64,000 bases of DNA from a bacterium (GTDB lineage Bacteria; Chloroflexota; Anaerolineae; Caldilineales; Caldilineaceae), in the NCBI GenBank assembly GCA_016124945.1, contig WGMT01000044.1, positions 124,001-188,000 on the forward strand, read 5' to 3'. The position numbers and the translations under genes are program-made. The notes under the pieces are model-generated. The model was not told the origin of the DNA, did no database searches, and was given only the letters and a program-made list of their open reading frames with translations. Below, one piece after another: positions 43,605 through 53,044 of the stretch. Positions within the stretch are counted from its first letter, which is position 1; the number at the start of each line of letters is the position of its first letter.

Positions 43605-44804
43605 TTAAGATGGGAAATGGGTGTAGTCACTCAGATCGATGATTTCGCCGGCGCTTGCCCAGGGAACGTCGCCGCGCTCCGACGGCAATAGGCCACGCTG
43701 ATAACAGTCGAAGAATAGCGACGGCAAGCCTTCAATAATGCCCTGATCTTCTTCAACATAGAGCAGTTGTGGTGGAAAATCGACAATCTCACCGGATTCC
43801 TGTACGCCGTTCATGCAAAGCGTCTGCGCCAGCGCAGCCTCAATGCCGCAGACAGGACTTGTCCCCCGGCGGATGGCGTTTAGGCAGTGGTCGAGCTTGA
43901 TGCTGTGGGCGTCGGTTTCGGGGTTGCCATAGCTGCGCACCCGCCCATCGTGGAATTGGGCCACGATCTCGCTTTCGCGTCCACTGTAGGTGACAGTTGC
44001 GTCTTCAAACTCAAAGCGGAAGATCGGCCCCAACTCGTCTTTAACGGGGTGGGCGGTGAAGAAGAAGATCTCTACACCGTCTGCCAGATGCGCGCGCATG
44101 GCTACCGTGTCGTAATTCTCAATGGGGTTGGCGCGATAGCGCTCGGCCTCTACCTGTACCGGAAACGCGCTCTGATCCATTTCGTCACCCAGCAAAAAGA
44201 GCATGTTGTGTAGATGATGTGCTGTGGCGTTGTTCAGTGGGCTGTCGAGTACCCAGTCGCCGTCCGCACTGTGGATATGCCCGGCCCAGCGATTGCGCGT
44301 GTAGTACACCTGCCAGCGGGGCCAAAGCGTGAGGCTGCTGAGTCGAATAGGCGCGCCGAGGAGACCGCTACGAATGTCCTCTTTGAGTTGCAAAATGGGT
44401 GGCGTGAACGACCAGTTGTAACCAATGGCCACGAAACGACCGCTCTGCTTCTCCACGGCCAACGTCTCTAGCCCGTCTTGCACAGTGGCGGCCAGTGGCT
44501 TTTCGCAGAGGACGTGCGAACCTTTGCTTAGTGCAAATCGTGTCTGCGGCATGTGATGGTGCGTGGGCGATGCAATGATCAGCAGGTCGGGTTGCTGTTC
44601 GGCGTAAAGCTCGCCCACATCGCCATAACTTGGGATCTGTCTCTCTTGAAGATAGGGCCAGGCAGGCGTGGATTGAGCAAAGGGATCGACTACGCCCACA
44701 AGCTGAGCATTGCGTTCCGCTGTGGGCGTGAGCAATTGCCGTGCATAATTTCCGCCATACCCACCAACACCGACCAGTCCAACCGTTAACGTCGTCTGAG
44801 ACAT
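43605..44804 (-). CDS. Gfo/Idh/MocA-family oxidoreductase (3)
   Basis: A 399-residue dehydrogenase. Rossmann loop VGLVGVGGYGGNYA, catalytic HVLCEKPLAATVQD, and C-terminal LDSPLNNATAHHLHNMLFL. Longer than paralogues 1 and 2 and probably of different specificity. The start at 44804 is the ATG before the conserved loop; the frame to 44927 lacks homology. First gene of the minus-strand pair and divergent from the importer operon. Confidence 0.88.
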   Translation of the reverse strand: MSQTTLTVGLVGVGGYGGNYARQLLTPTAERNAQLVGVVDPFAQSTPAWPYLQERQIPSYGDVGELYAEQQPDLLIIASPTHHHMPQTRFALSKGSHVLCEKPLAATVQDGLETLAVEKQSGRFVAIGYNWSFTPPILQLKEDIRSGLLGAPIRLSSLTLWPRWQVYYTRNRWAGHIHSADGDWVLDSPLNNATAHHLHNMLFLLGDEMDQSAFPVQVEAERYRANPIENYDTVAMRAHLADGVEIFFFTAHPVKDELGPIFRFEFEDATVTYSGRESEIVAQFHDGRVRSYGNPETDAHSIKLDHCLNAIRRGTSPVCGIEAALAQTLCMNGVQESGEIVDFPPQLLYVEEDQGIIEGLPSLFFDCYQRGLLPSERGDVPWASAGEIIDLSDYTHFPS

Positions 44805-45360
44805 ATTGACACATCGCCTTTGAAGGGAAATATATGCGTTAGTGTAGTAGTGTACAAGTTTCAAGGAAATATCGAAAATGGCGTTGAGCGACAAGTTATT
44901 AGGGGGCCACACTGTAAACGCCGACAAAACCTAGTAACTTCTAGTAAGTTGTCGTTTTGTGTCGGTGGATTGTAATCCATCTTCCAACTTGACAATCGAT
45001 TTCCAACCTACTAGAATGGTCCTTGTGCCCGATGGTTACCCCAATATCTTTTGATTCTGGTTAGACTTAGCAAAAACTGAGCTTAGATAATCAAAATCAA
45101 CTGTCGGCTTTCCCGCATCGGCAGCAACATAGACCACAGCGGCACATGATTTACCTGATAAACCCCTATTAGTTGGTAGAAATTTAGAGTATAAGCACCT
45201 CAGGGATTGTTCCCAACTTTCTTATCTAGAATCCTCTTGAGTTGAATTGGTGCGGTATCCAACCGCTCGTTTAACTGTTAACGTTGCCATCCACTTGCTG
45301 GGCTAAGCACCCTATGTTTCTGCATGTCTGCGAACGCCCTCACTGGTTAGGAATACGCCT
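44805..45360. promoter_or_regulatory. Divergent control region and long importer leader
   Basis: 556 bp with no gene. A promoter at 44989-45017 points to the importer and leaves a leader of about 335 nt, which I could not match to a known riboswitch. Near 44919-44966 is a loose inverted repeat, CCGACAAAAC with GTTTTGTGTCGG, around CTAGTAACTTCTAGTAA, a possible operator. Confidence 0.5.
44989..45017 (+). promoter_or_regulatory. Sigma-70 promoter of the importer operon
   Basis: TTGACA (44989-44994), 17-bp spacer, TAGAAT (45012-45017), close to consensus. Confidence 0.65.
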
Positions 45361-46374
45361 GTGCCGGAACAATCAACGCACGCGCAACCCATCCTCGAAC
45401 TCAAGAACCTCAAAACCTACTTTTTCCTTGAAGGCGGCATTGTGCGCGCTGTTGATGGCGTTAATCTGTCGTTGGCGCGTCAATCGACGCTGGGGGTAGT
45501 AGGTGAAAGCGGTTGTGGCAAAAGCATTACTGCCAACTCAATCATGCGCTTGATCAAGTCCCCACCCGGCAAGATCGTTGAAGGTGAGATTGTCTTGCAG
45601 CGCAAGGATGGCACAACCGTCGATCTGGCCAAGCTCGATCCCACAGGTCAACAGATGCGCTCGATCCGTGGGGCCGAAGTCGCCATGATCTTTCAGGAGC
45701 CGATGACCTCGCTGAATCCACTTCACAACATTGGCGATCAAATTTCTGAAACGGTGATGCTCCATCAAAAGATGAGCAAGGCCGAAGCGCTGGAACGAGC
45801 CGAAGAGATGCTGAAGCGTGTACACATTAGTGCACCCAGTGAACGTCTGAGCGCCTACCCACATCAGTTAAGCGGTGGTATGCGTCAGCGTGTGATGATC
45901 GCCATGGCGCTCTCGTGTAACCCGTCGGTCCTGATTGCTGATGAACCCACCACGGCGCTCGATGTGACGGTACAGGCGCAGATCCTCGATCTGATGCAGG
46001 AGTTACAAGACGATTTCAACTCTTCGATCATGATGATCACCCACAACTTGGGTGTGGTGTCACAGATTTCGGATCATGTCGCTGTCATGTATCTGGGCAA
46101 GGTTGTAGAGTACGGACCCACCCGTGCCATCTTCCATGAACCACTTCACCCCTACACCAAAGGTTTGCTGCTTTCGGTGCCGGTGCTTGGCCGTAAAAAG
46201 GACAAGCTTGTGCCCATCGAAGGTATGGTGCCGAACGCAATGACCGATATCCGTGGTTGCGCCTTTGCTGCCCGCTGCCCTCATGTGATGCCCATTTGCC
46301 GGGAACAGACGCCTCCTCTGACCGAAATCTCTACTGGTCATTGGGGTGCTTGTTGGCTGCATGAATCACCCTAA
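45361..46374 (+). CDS. Peptide/oligosaccharide ABC importer ATPase (DppD/OppD type)
   Basis: A 337-residue ABC ATPase. Walker A GESGCGKS, signature LSGGMRQRV, Walker B VLIADEPTTALD, and the C-terminal OppD-type cysteine region GCAFAARCPHVMPICREQ that in relatives binds an Fe-S cluster. GTG start. Gene order after it: binding protein, two permeases, cytochrome, OppF. It pairs with the OppF-type ATPase at 53045. Confidence 0.93.
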   Translation: MPEQSTHAQPILELKNLKTYFFLEGGIVRAVDGVNLSLARQSTLGVVGESGCGKSITANSIMRLIKSPPGKIVEGEIVLQRKDGTTVDLAKLDPTGQQMRSIRGAEVAMIFQEPMTSLNPLHNIGDQISETVMLHQKMSKAEALERAEEMLKRVHISAPSERLSAYPHQLSGGMRQRVMIAMALSCNPSVLIADEPTTALDVTVQAQILDLMQELQDDFNSSIMMITHNLGVVSQISDHVAVMYLGKVVEYGPTRAIFHEPLHPYTKGLLLSVPVLGRKKDKLVPIEGMVPNAMTDIRGCAFAARCPHVMPICREQTPPLTEISTGHWGACWLHESP

Positions 46375-46459
46375 CCCCACGTTGGTTCAATCTGCTCACT
46401 TGCGGCAGTTTGAATATGTTCAATTTGTTTGTCACACAATGGAGAAAGGAAGAAGAGTA

Positions 46460-48682
46460 ATGCGCCAATTGCGGAGAATTTTGTTTCTCTCCCTGCTGAT
46501 TGCGGTGATGGTTTTTGCCGCAGCTTGTGGAGCAGATGAACCTGCGGCGGAGACCCCTGCCGAACAGCCCGCCGCCGCCCAAGAAGCCCCCGCGGCAGAT
46601 GAAGACGCAGACGCTGAAGAAACTGCTGCCCCCGAAGCGTCTGACGAAGAAGCAATGGTTGAAACGCCGTACGGCCTACGTCCGGCAGACACCATTGCTT
46701 TCCCCGATCCGCCGGACCTGGATCTGGGTGGTGTGATTGTTGATGCATTGCCCATCGACCAGATTGTCACCTACAAGGCGCTGCCCGAGTACAACGAGCC
46801 TGAGTGGGTGACTGAACTGGTGGAAGCGGGTGAACTGCCGCCTGTGGCAGAACGCCTACCGCTTGAACCGAAAGTCGTTCTGACCTCTGGTATGTCCGAC
46901 GGCATCGGCGTTTACGGCGATGCGTGGCGCGATTTCTCGGCCTGCCCCACGGCTGGTTGGAACAACGGCGCGGGCGTCACCTCCGGTTGGTTCGGCATCG
47001 AGGCCATGTCCTTCAACTACCAGGCGCTGGTAAAGACCGGTCCGCTCTACCGAGCCGACCAAGACTTGGAACCCTTCCCCAACCTGGCCAAGAGCTGGGA
47101 ATGGAGCGAAGATGGTCTGCAACTGACCATGAACTTGATCGAAGGCGCCAAATGGTCTGACGGCGTGCCCTTCACCTCCGCCGACGTCATCTTCACCTGG
47201 GTGGATCTGATCAATGATCCCAACGTGGTGCGTAATGGCGTTAAAGGCGATGCATTCGAACTGGGCGGCGTGTTGCCCACCCTCGAAGCCGTCGACGACT
47301 ACACCATCCGCTGGACCTTTGCCACACCGTTCCCCAAGCAACTCTACTACATTATGGACGAAGGCGACTTCAACGTCTCCCCCGCCCATGTGCTGGAGCC
47401 AAAGCATCCGAAGAATGATCCCAGCATCGACTACACGTCGTTTGCCAACATTCTGCCCCCTGATGCCCTGCCTGCCGTCACCATGGGGCCGTGGGTGCCG
47501 GTGGAATACATTACCGACGAGCTGTTGATCATGCGCCGCAACCCCTACTTCTGGATGGTCGACGAAGCGGGCAACCAACTCCCGTACATCGACGAAGCCG
47601 TCTACCAGAAGGGCCCCAGCGGTGTCGGCCGCACGCTCTGTACGCTGGCTGGTGGCTGTGACCACACCAACCTCGAAAACCCGTCCAGTGAGTTTGTCGA
47701 AGCCCTACGTCGTGCCCAGGAACCGGATGCTGAGTTCATTATGAACTGGGGTCCTGAAGATCTGGCATTCAACCTGGAACTGAACCAGTCTGAATCGTTG
47801 GGCCTCAACGATGTACGTGACGAAGCTATCCGTCAGCTCTTCCGCGAAGACGACTTCCGCCGTGCGTTGAGCCATGCCATCGACCGTGACGGCATTGCCC
47901 AATCGATTATGCGTGGTCCGTTCCTGCGTGCCTTCCCTGGTGGCCTCTTCCCGGGTTCGCCTGAGTTCGACAAGGAATCTGTCGTTTACTATCCGTACGA
48001 TGTTGAGAAGGCCAAAGATCTGTTGGCCGGCCTCGGCCTCGAAGACACCGACGGCAATGGCGTGTTGAACTTCACCGAAGGCCCTGCTGCCGGTGAGGAC
48101 GTCATCGTCGCCATGAACACCTCACAGGATGCTGCCGAGTCGATCACCATTGGCGATCAGCTTGCGGCCATGTTTGCGCTCGTGGGCATTAAGGTCAATG
48201 CCCGCCCGCTTACCAGCCAGGCCGCCACTGATGTCAACACCAGCGGTCAATGGGATATGCGCATTACCCGCACCAGCGACTTCCTGCTACCCTTCAAGAA
48301 CTGCGCCAACCTGGCTCCGCTCACCCCGCAGACCCCAGGCTGGAACCGTCAGGCTGAAGGCGCTGAGCGTGTGTTGCGTGATTGGGAACAAGAAATGGTT
48401 GATCTGGTAAATGTCTACTGCGCCTCTCAAGACACCGAGGAACGCAAGCAGTTGATCAACCAGTACAACTACCTCTACACCTACCACAACTACTCGCTGG
48501 GTACGATCATCGGTCGCAAGGGGTTGGCCCTGGCCGAACGCTTTAAGAACGTCCCCGGTGGCACGCCGCCCTACATGTACCAGTGGGTGGAAGATGCGAT
48601 CATGTCTGAAATCATCTGGACTGATCCTTCCGAACACAAGGAACAGGTACGCCCGAACACGATTCCGGTGTACGACAACTAG
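46460..48682 (+). CDS. ABC importer substrate-binding lipoprotein (SBP_bac_5)
   Basis: A 740-residue extracellular binding protein, longer than typical peptide-binding proteins (about 520-600). Signal peptide with lipobox FAAAC (Cys23), then an Ala/Glu/Pro-rich flexible tether (about 25-65). A family-5 solute-binding domain follows with LAKSWEWSEDGLQLTMNL and SADVIFTW. Large members of this family in thermophiles and Chloroflexota bind oligosaccharides; the sugar-enzyme neighbourhood supports that, but peptides remain possible. The ATG at 46460 is chosen because the signal peptide starts there. Confidence 0.9.
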   Translation: MRQLRRILFLSLLIAVMVFAAACGADEPAAETPAEQPAAAQEAPAADEDADAEETAAPEASDEEAMVETPYGLRPADTIAFPDPPDLDLGGVIVDALPIDQIVTYKALPEYNEPEWVTELVEAGELPPVAERLPLEPKVVLTSGMSDGIGVYGDAWRDFSACPTAGWNNGAGVTSGWFGIEAMSFNYQALVKTGPLYRADQDLEPFPNLAKSWEWSEDGLQLTMNLIEGAKWSDGVPFTSADVIFTWVDLINDPNVVRNGVKGDAFELGGVLPTLEAVDDYTIRWTFATPFPKQLYYIMDEGDFNVSPAHVLEPKHPKNDPSIDYTSFANILPPDALPAVTMGPWVPVEYITDELLIMRRNPYFWMVDEAGNQLPYIDEAVYQKGPSGVGRTLCTLAGGCDHTNLENPSSEFVEALRRAQEPDAEFIMNWGPEDLAFNLELNQSESLGLNDVRDEAIRQLFREDDFRRALSHAIDRDGIAQSIMRGPFLRAFPGGLFPGSPEFDKESVVYYPYDVEKAKDLLAGLGLEDTDGNGVLNFTEGPAAGEDVIVAMNTSQDAAESITIGDQLAAMFALVGIKVNARPLTSQAATDVNTSGQWDMRITRTSDFLLPFKNCANLAPLTPQTPGWNRQAEGAERVLRDWEQEMVDLVNVYCASQDTEERKQLINQYNYLYTYHNYSLGTIIGRKGLALAERFKNVPGGTPPYMYQWVEDAIMSEIIWTDPSEHKEQVRPNTIPVYDN

Positions 48683-48711
48683 GCGTCTGGTGGTCGTATA
48701 GTTGGTTCGTA

Positions 48712-48759
48712 GGATGATGAGATGATGAGATGATGCACACCGCATCATCTCATCATCCC
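48712..48759. repeat. GATGATGA octamer hairpin
   Basis: Three GATGATGA units (48712-48736) and the complementary GCATCATC series (48742-48759) form a hairpin between the binding-protein and permease genes. It could lower downstream expression or protect the upstream mRNA. A sister element lies at 63300. Confidence 0.75.
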
Positions 48760-48797
48760 ATTATCTTCTCTTTTCTTGTTTCTAAAGGCTGGGGTAC

Positions 48798-49796
48798 ATG
48801 CTGAACTACATCATTCGCCGCCTGCTGATTTCGGTGGTTGTGCTAATCGCCATTGCCACAACATCGTTTTTTGTGATCCAATTGCCGCCTGGCGATTTTG
48901 CCTCTACCTACAAACAGTTCCTGATTCAAACCGGCGGCTTGACTGAAGACCGGGCCGAAGAGATGACGCAGTTGGTGCGCCGGCAGTATGGCCTGGATCA
49001 GCCGGTCCACATGCAGTTTTTCACCTGGGTCAAAGGAATTGTTACGGAAGGTAAATTCGGCTACTCGTTCGCCTACCGCCGAGACGCCGGTGAGATTATT
49101 CTCGATCGCTTCCCCAAAACGTTGATGTTGGCGCTGCTTGCCCATTCTCTATCCACGGTATTAGGGATTGTGCTTGGCATCTATGTTGCACCCCGTCAAT
49201 ATGGCTGGGCCGACAACATCTTAAGTGTTATTGCCTTCATTCTGACTTCGATTCCGCGTTTTTTCATAGCGCTTGTCGTCTTATATCTATTGGTCTTCAC
49301 CTTTCGGCAAAGTCATGTCACATCGTTTTTCTCGCCCGAATATGTGGTCGCGCCCTGGTCTTGGGCGAAGTTTCTCGATCTGGTGAAGCATATCTGGCCG
49401 GTGGTGGTGATTGCAGGATTGGGTGGTGTTGCCCGTAATATGCGCGTGATGCGTGGGAATTTGCTCGACGTGCTTAACGCCCAGTATGTCACCACGGCCC
49501 GCGCCAAGGGCCTGCGCGAAATCACTGTGATGAACAAACATGCCGTGCCCAATGCGCTCCACCCGATGGTAGCCTATCAGGGGACGGTGTTGCCTTATAT
49601 GTTGCAGGGTGAGCTGGAAGTGACCATTGTGATGGGGATCCCTACGCTGGGGCCTATCCTATACCAGGCACTTGCCACACAAGACGTTTACCTGTCGGGC
49701 GGTGCGCTCTTGGTCATTGCGGCGTTGATCGTCCTGGGCAATCTACTTTCGGATCTGTTCCTGGCCGTGCTCGATCCGCGCATTCGGTATAGCTAA
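48798..49796 (+). CDS. ABC importer permease (DppB/OppB type)
   Basis: A 332-residue permease with about six membrane helices. It begins MLNYIIRRLLISVVVLIAI as usual for DppB. The EAA loop is visible near 235-265 (NAQYVTTARAKGLREITVMNKHAVPNAL). It forms a heterodimeric channel with the next gene. Confidence 0.92.
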   Translation: MLNYIIRRLLISVVVLIAIATTSFFVIQLPPGDFASTYKQFLIQTGGLTEDRAEEMTQLVRRQYGLDQPVHMQFFTWVKGIVTEGKFGYSFAYRRDAGEIILDRFPKTLMLALLAHSLSTVLGIVLGIYVAPRQYGWADNILSVIAFILTSIPRFFIALVVLYLLVFTFRQSHVTSFFSPEYVVAPWSWAKFLDLVKHIWPVVVIAGLGGVARNMRVMRGNLLDVLNAQYVTTARAKGLREITVMNKHAVPNALHPMVAYQGTVLPYMLQGELEVTIVMGIPTLGPILYQALATQDVYLSGGALLVIAALIVLGNLLSDLFLAVLDPRIRYS

Positions 49797-49825
49797 TTGA
49801 TGCCTATTGAGGAGGACCGACGCTG

Positions 49826-50965
49826 ATGAGTGTTGCAGTTGGTAATGTTCTACCCGAAAAAGAGAAAATCCAGCCTATCAAGGCCCAACGCCGTGAGACG
49901 TATTATCAACTGGTGTGGCGACGTTTTCGGCGCAGCAAGCCGGCCATCGTCGGCGGCCTGATTGTGCTGATGTTAGGACTGTTGGCGATCTTTGCCGATT
50001 TTTTTGCGCCCTATCCGCTCAACTACACCAACGCGCGCGATGCTTTCATTCCCCCAACCAAGATTCATTTTGTAGACAGTGAAGGCAATTTTCACCTGCG
50101 CCCATTCGTCTACGCACAAGAGGTGACGGTCGATCCGCGCACCTTTGTGCCTACCTGGATCGAAAATACGGATCAGATCTACCCCATCCAGTTCTTTGTG
50201 GAAGGGTGGGAATACAAAATGTTCGGCTTTATTCCCATGAATCTACATCTTTTTGGCGTAGAAGGCACCAGCATTTACCTGCTGGGCACCGACAAATTGG
50301 GCGCCGATCTGTGGAGCAAGGCGTGTGAAGCGGGCCGTATCTCGTTGACCATGAGCATCTTCGGCACCATCATCAGCGTGATCATCGGCGCTGCCGTGGG
50401 CGTAGTCTCCGGCTACTATGGCGGCTGGTTTGATAACGTTGTCCAACGTTTTGTGGAGTTTATCTCGGCCTTCCCGCAGTTGGCGCTCTGGTTGGCACTG
50501 GCGGCCATCGTGCCCCGCACCTGGGATTCGTTCCGCATTTTCATCATCATGTCACTGATTTTCGCCCTCCTTTCGTGGACAACACTGGCGCGCGAAGTGC
50601 GCGGCAAGGTACTTTCTCTGCGTGAGACAGACTTTGTGCTGGCGGCCAAGGAGATGGGCGCGTCGGATTTTCGTATCATGTTCCTACACGTGCTGCCCAA
50701 CACGTTCAGCCATGTGATCGTCATCCTCACGCTGACAATTCCGGGCATTATTCTGGCCGAAGCGTTTCTGAGCTTCCTGGGCATCGGCATTCAACGCCCG
50801 TTGATTAGTTGGGGGCTACTCATGCAAGATGCCCAAAATCTGCGTACCTTGGGTGAGACACCGTGGATCATGGCCCCGGCTGCCTTCATTATCCTGGCTG
50901 TTCTCGGCTTTAACCTGCTGGGTGACGGTCTGCGCGATGCCGCGGACCCCTACGCGATTACCTAA
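49826..50965 (+). CDS. ABC importer permease (DppC/OppC type)
   Basis: A 379-residue permease. After the first helix (about 47-65) is an enlarged external loop of about 115 residues (SEGNFHLRPFV to VEGTSIYLLGTDKLGADL). Five more helices follow, with the EAA motif in DFVLAAKEMGASDFRIMFLHVLPNT. The large loop is typical of the oligosaccharide-linked branch and may contact the binding protein. GAGGA precedes the ATG. Confidence 0.92.
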   Translation: MSVAVGNVLPEKEKIQPIKAQRRETYYQLVWRRFRRSKPAIVGGLIVLMLGLLAIFADFFAPYPLNYTNARDAFIPPTKIHFVDSEGNFHLRPFVYAQEVTVDPRTFVPTWIENTDQIYPIQFFVEGWEYKMFGFIPMNLHLFGVEGTSIYLLGTDKLGADLWSKACEAGRISLTMSIFGTIISVIIGAAVGVVSGYYGGWFDNVVQRFVEFISAFPQLALWLALAAIVPRTWDSFRIFIIMSLIFALLSWTTLAREVRGKVLSLRETDFVLAAKEMGASDFRIMFLHVLPNTFSHVIVILTLTIPGIILAEAFLSFLGIGIQRPLISWGLLMQDAQNLRTLGETPWIMAPAAFIILAVLGFNLLGDGLRDAADPYAIT

Positions 50966-51037
50966 TCGCCACATTGACGACGCAAGCGGGCGTAGGTGCT
51001 CATGCTTGACGCACCACGAACTACTGTTATTTGCACC

Positions 51038-51069
51038 ATCGTACACAACAGAAATCGTACACAACAGAA
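51038..51069. repeat. 16-bp direct repeat at the cytochrome start
   Basis: Two exact tandem copies of ATCGTACACAACAGAA directly before the ATG at 51070. They add an alternative in-frame TTG start at 51031. Possibly a recent duplication. Confidence 0.75.
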
Positions 51070-52857
51070 ATGGTCATGCGAAAAAAACATCAACTGCTCG
51101 GGGCAACGCTGCTTTTTGCCCTGGTAAGTGCGGCGCTGTGGGGTCTGTTTCGATTCTATGGAACGGAATCGGCCTACGCACAGCAGGCAACCGACGAAAA
51201 CGCCGTCACCGGCTATGTGACGGCGGCGACGGGTCCTCTGGCGGATGCCAGGGTACGCGTACAGCTTTCGCTGGCGCATGTCAACTCGGATCAAGACGGT
51301 TTCTTCACGATTCCCAACCTAACTGCCGGTCAGGTTGTAACGGTGACGGCGTGGGCGCCCGGCTACTACAATGGGTTGACCACCGCCATTGTCGGCGGTG
51401 ATCCGGTGACACTTGAACTGAAGCCCTACTTCCTCACCGACAACCATCTCTACAACTGGTCTTCGTTCGAGGGCGTCAAAGGATCGGCCAGTTGTGCCAT
51501 CTGTCACACGGCAAACCCACAATGGGCGGCTGATGCACATTCGCAGAGCGCCACCAATCCCCGCTTCATTTCTATGTACATGGGCACGGATATCCACGGC
51601 AATCGCAGCCCCGATCCAGAGAAAAACAGCTTGGGGATTCCGCTGCCACCTGATCTTTCGCAGCCTTATTACGGCCCTGGGCATGCCCTGGATTATCCAA
51701 ACCGGCCCGGCAATTGTGCCGCCTGTCATACGCCCATTGCTGCACAGATCCCCAACAAGCAGAACTGTGCCTGGGGCGGCTGTCATGCCACAACAACCGT
51801 ATCCCGCTCTTACGGCGTGCTAGATTATGCGCCCTTCCCGGTGGATCTTAAAGGAGACGCCGCCGAGGGCATTTCGTGTGAATTCTGCCACAAAGTGGGC
51901 GATGTAATCCTCCACCGGGAGACAAAACTGCCCTACGCCGACATGCCCGGTATTCTTTCTATGCGGCTACATCGGCCCAAAGACGGCCAGGACATTTTCT
52001 TTGGCTCGCTGGATGACGTCTACCGCACCGACGAGCCGGAATCGCACGACACCTATCTGCCGTTGATGGAAGAGAGCGCCTTCTGCGCTAGTTGCCATTA
52101 CGGCATTATGGGTGGTGTGGTAGGCAACATGCAGGTGACCGGCGGCGTGCTTGTCTACAATTCTTACGGCGAGTGGTTGGAGAGCGCCTATAGCGATCCC
52201 GAAACCGGCAAGACGTGCCAGGATTGTCACATGCCTGCGATTGAGACGGCGAGCGGCACCAATTTCTTTGTCTTCCCGGAACGTGGCGGTCATGTACGCG
52301 ATGCCAGCCAGGTGCACAACCACCGCATGGCCGGCGCTTCCGACGTCGACTTTCTGCAAAACTCGGTGACAATGACCACCACGGCACAGGCAATGAAAGA
52401 TCGTGTGCTGGTTAGTGTCAGCATCACCAATGATCGGGTGGGCCACCATGTGCCTACCGACTCGCCGCTGCGCCACATGATGTTGATTGTGGAGGCCAAA
52501 GACGCCGTCGGCCAACCACTTTCACCGCTCTTCGGCACATCGTTGCCCGACTGGGCGGGGAATTACGCCGGCCTTTCGGGGAAGATGTTTGCCAAAGTGC
52601 TACAAGACGACTGGACAGGCGAAATGCCCACCGGCGCGTATTGGCGTCCTGTGACGCTGGTGTCGGACACGCGCCTGGCTGCCCATGACACCGATGTAAC
52701 GGCCTATCTTTTTGCGCTGCCACCTGGCGTCACCGCCGAAGAGGTCAGCGTGGAGACCCGTCTCGTCTTCCGCCGGGCTTACCAGCAGTTGCAAGAGTGG
52801 AAGGCATGGACAGACCCAGATATTTTGATGGAAGAAGCGACCGTGCGTGTGCAGTGA
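51070..52857 (+). CDS. Exported multiheme cytochrome c with carboxypeptidase-regulatory domain
   Basis: A 595-residue protein. A signal or anchor helix (about 8-28, then AYAQ) is followed by a carboxypeptidase-regulatory-like beta domain (about 44-118, VTGYVTAATGPLADARV). A cytochrome region has five CxxCH sites (Cys142, Cys216, Cys270, Cys339, Cys383) and one CX4CH site (Cys233-His239). This layout resembles the cytochrome c-554/nitrite-reductase-like multiheme folds. A C-terminal beta domain (about 430-595) is unrecognised. It sits between importer genes dppC and oppF on the same strand. It is probably part of an extracytoplasmic electron chain. Confidence 0.87.
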   Translation: MVMRKKHQLLGATLLFALVSAALWGLFRFYGTESAYAQQATDENAVTGYVTAATGPLADARVRVQLSLAHVNSDQDGFFTIPNLTAGQVVTVTAWAPGYYNGLTTAIVGGDPVTLELKPYFLTDNHLYNWSSFEGVKGSASCAICHTANPQWAADAHSQSATNPRFISMYMGTDIHGNRSPDPEKNSLGIPLPPDLSQPYYGPGHALDYPNRPGNCAACHTPIAAQIPNKQNCAWGGCHATTTVSRSYGVLDYAPFPVDLKGDAAEGISCEFCHKVGDVILHRETKLPYADMPGILSMRLHRPKDGQDIFFGSLDDVYRTDEPESHDTYLPLMEESAFCASCHYGIMGGVVGNMQVTGGVLVYNSYGEWLESAYSDPETGKTCQDCHMPAIETASGTNFFVFPERGGHVRDASQVHNHRMAGASDVDFLQNSVTMTTTAQAMKDRVLVSVSITNDRVGHHVPTDSPLRHMMLIVEAKDAVGQPLSPLFGTSLPDWAGNYAGLSGKMFAKVLQDDWTGEMPTGAYWRPVTLVSDTRLAAHDTDVTAYLFALPPGVTAEEVSVETRLVFRRAYQQLQEWKAWTDPDILMEEATVRVQ

Positions 52858-52889
52858 CTCCCATTGCACTGGCGATATGGGATGGCAGA

Positions 52890-53030
52890 CGTAATGCGTG
52901 ATTCGTAATGCGTAACCCAGAAGTGGTCGTCTCATGTGTCGAATTGAGCATCTCCAATGGACCAGATAACCACGCGTGTCTTTTTGTGACCTCGACAGTC
53001 ATTTACCAATTACGCATTACGTATTACTCA
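52890..53030. repeat. Inverted heptamer pair (CGTAATG family)
   Basis: Left arm 52890-52916 (CGTAATG, CGTGATT, CGTAATG), right arm 53004-53030 (AATTACG-type units). The interior begins with GTAACCCAGAAGTG, which is shared with the pair at 54488. Confidence 0.83.
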
Positions 53031-53044
53031 CAGAGTGAATCGAC

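Noticed and set aside
45018..45360. Known riboswitch in the importer leader
   Set aside because: I could not find the conserved core of TPP, cobalamin, SAM, glycine, FMN or molybdenum-cofactor classes.
46856..47665. 269-codon minus-strand frame opposite the substrate-binding protein
   Set aside because: It is the antisense shadow of a clear family-5 binding-protein gene; the translated sequence has no recognisable motif or signal.
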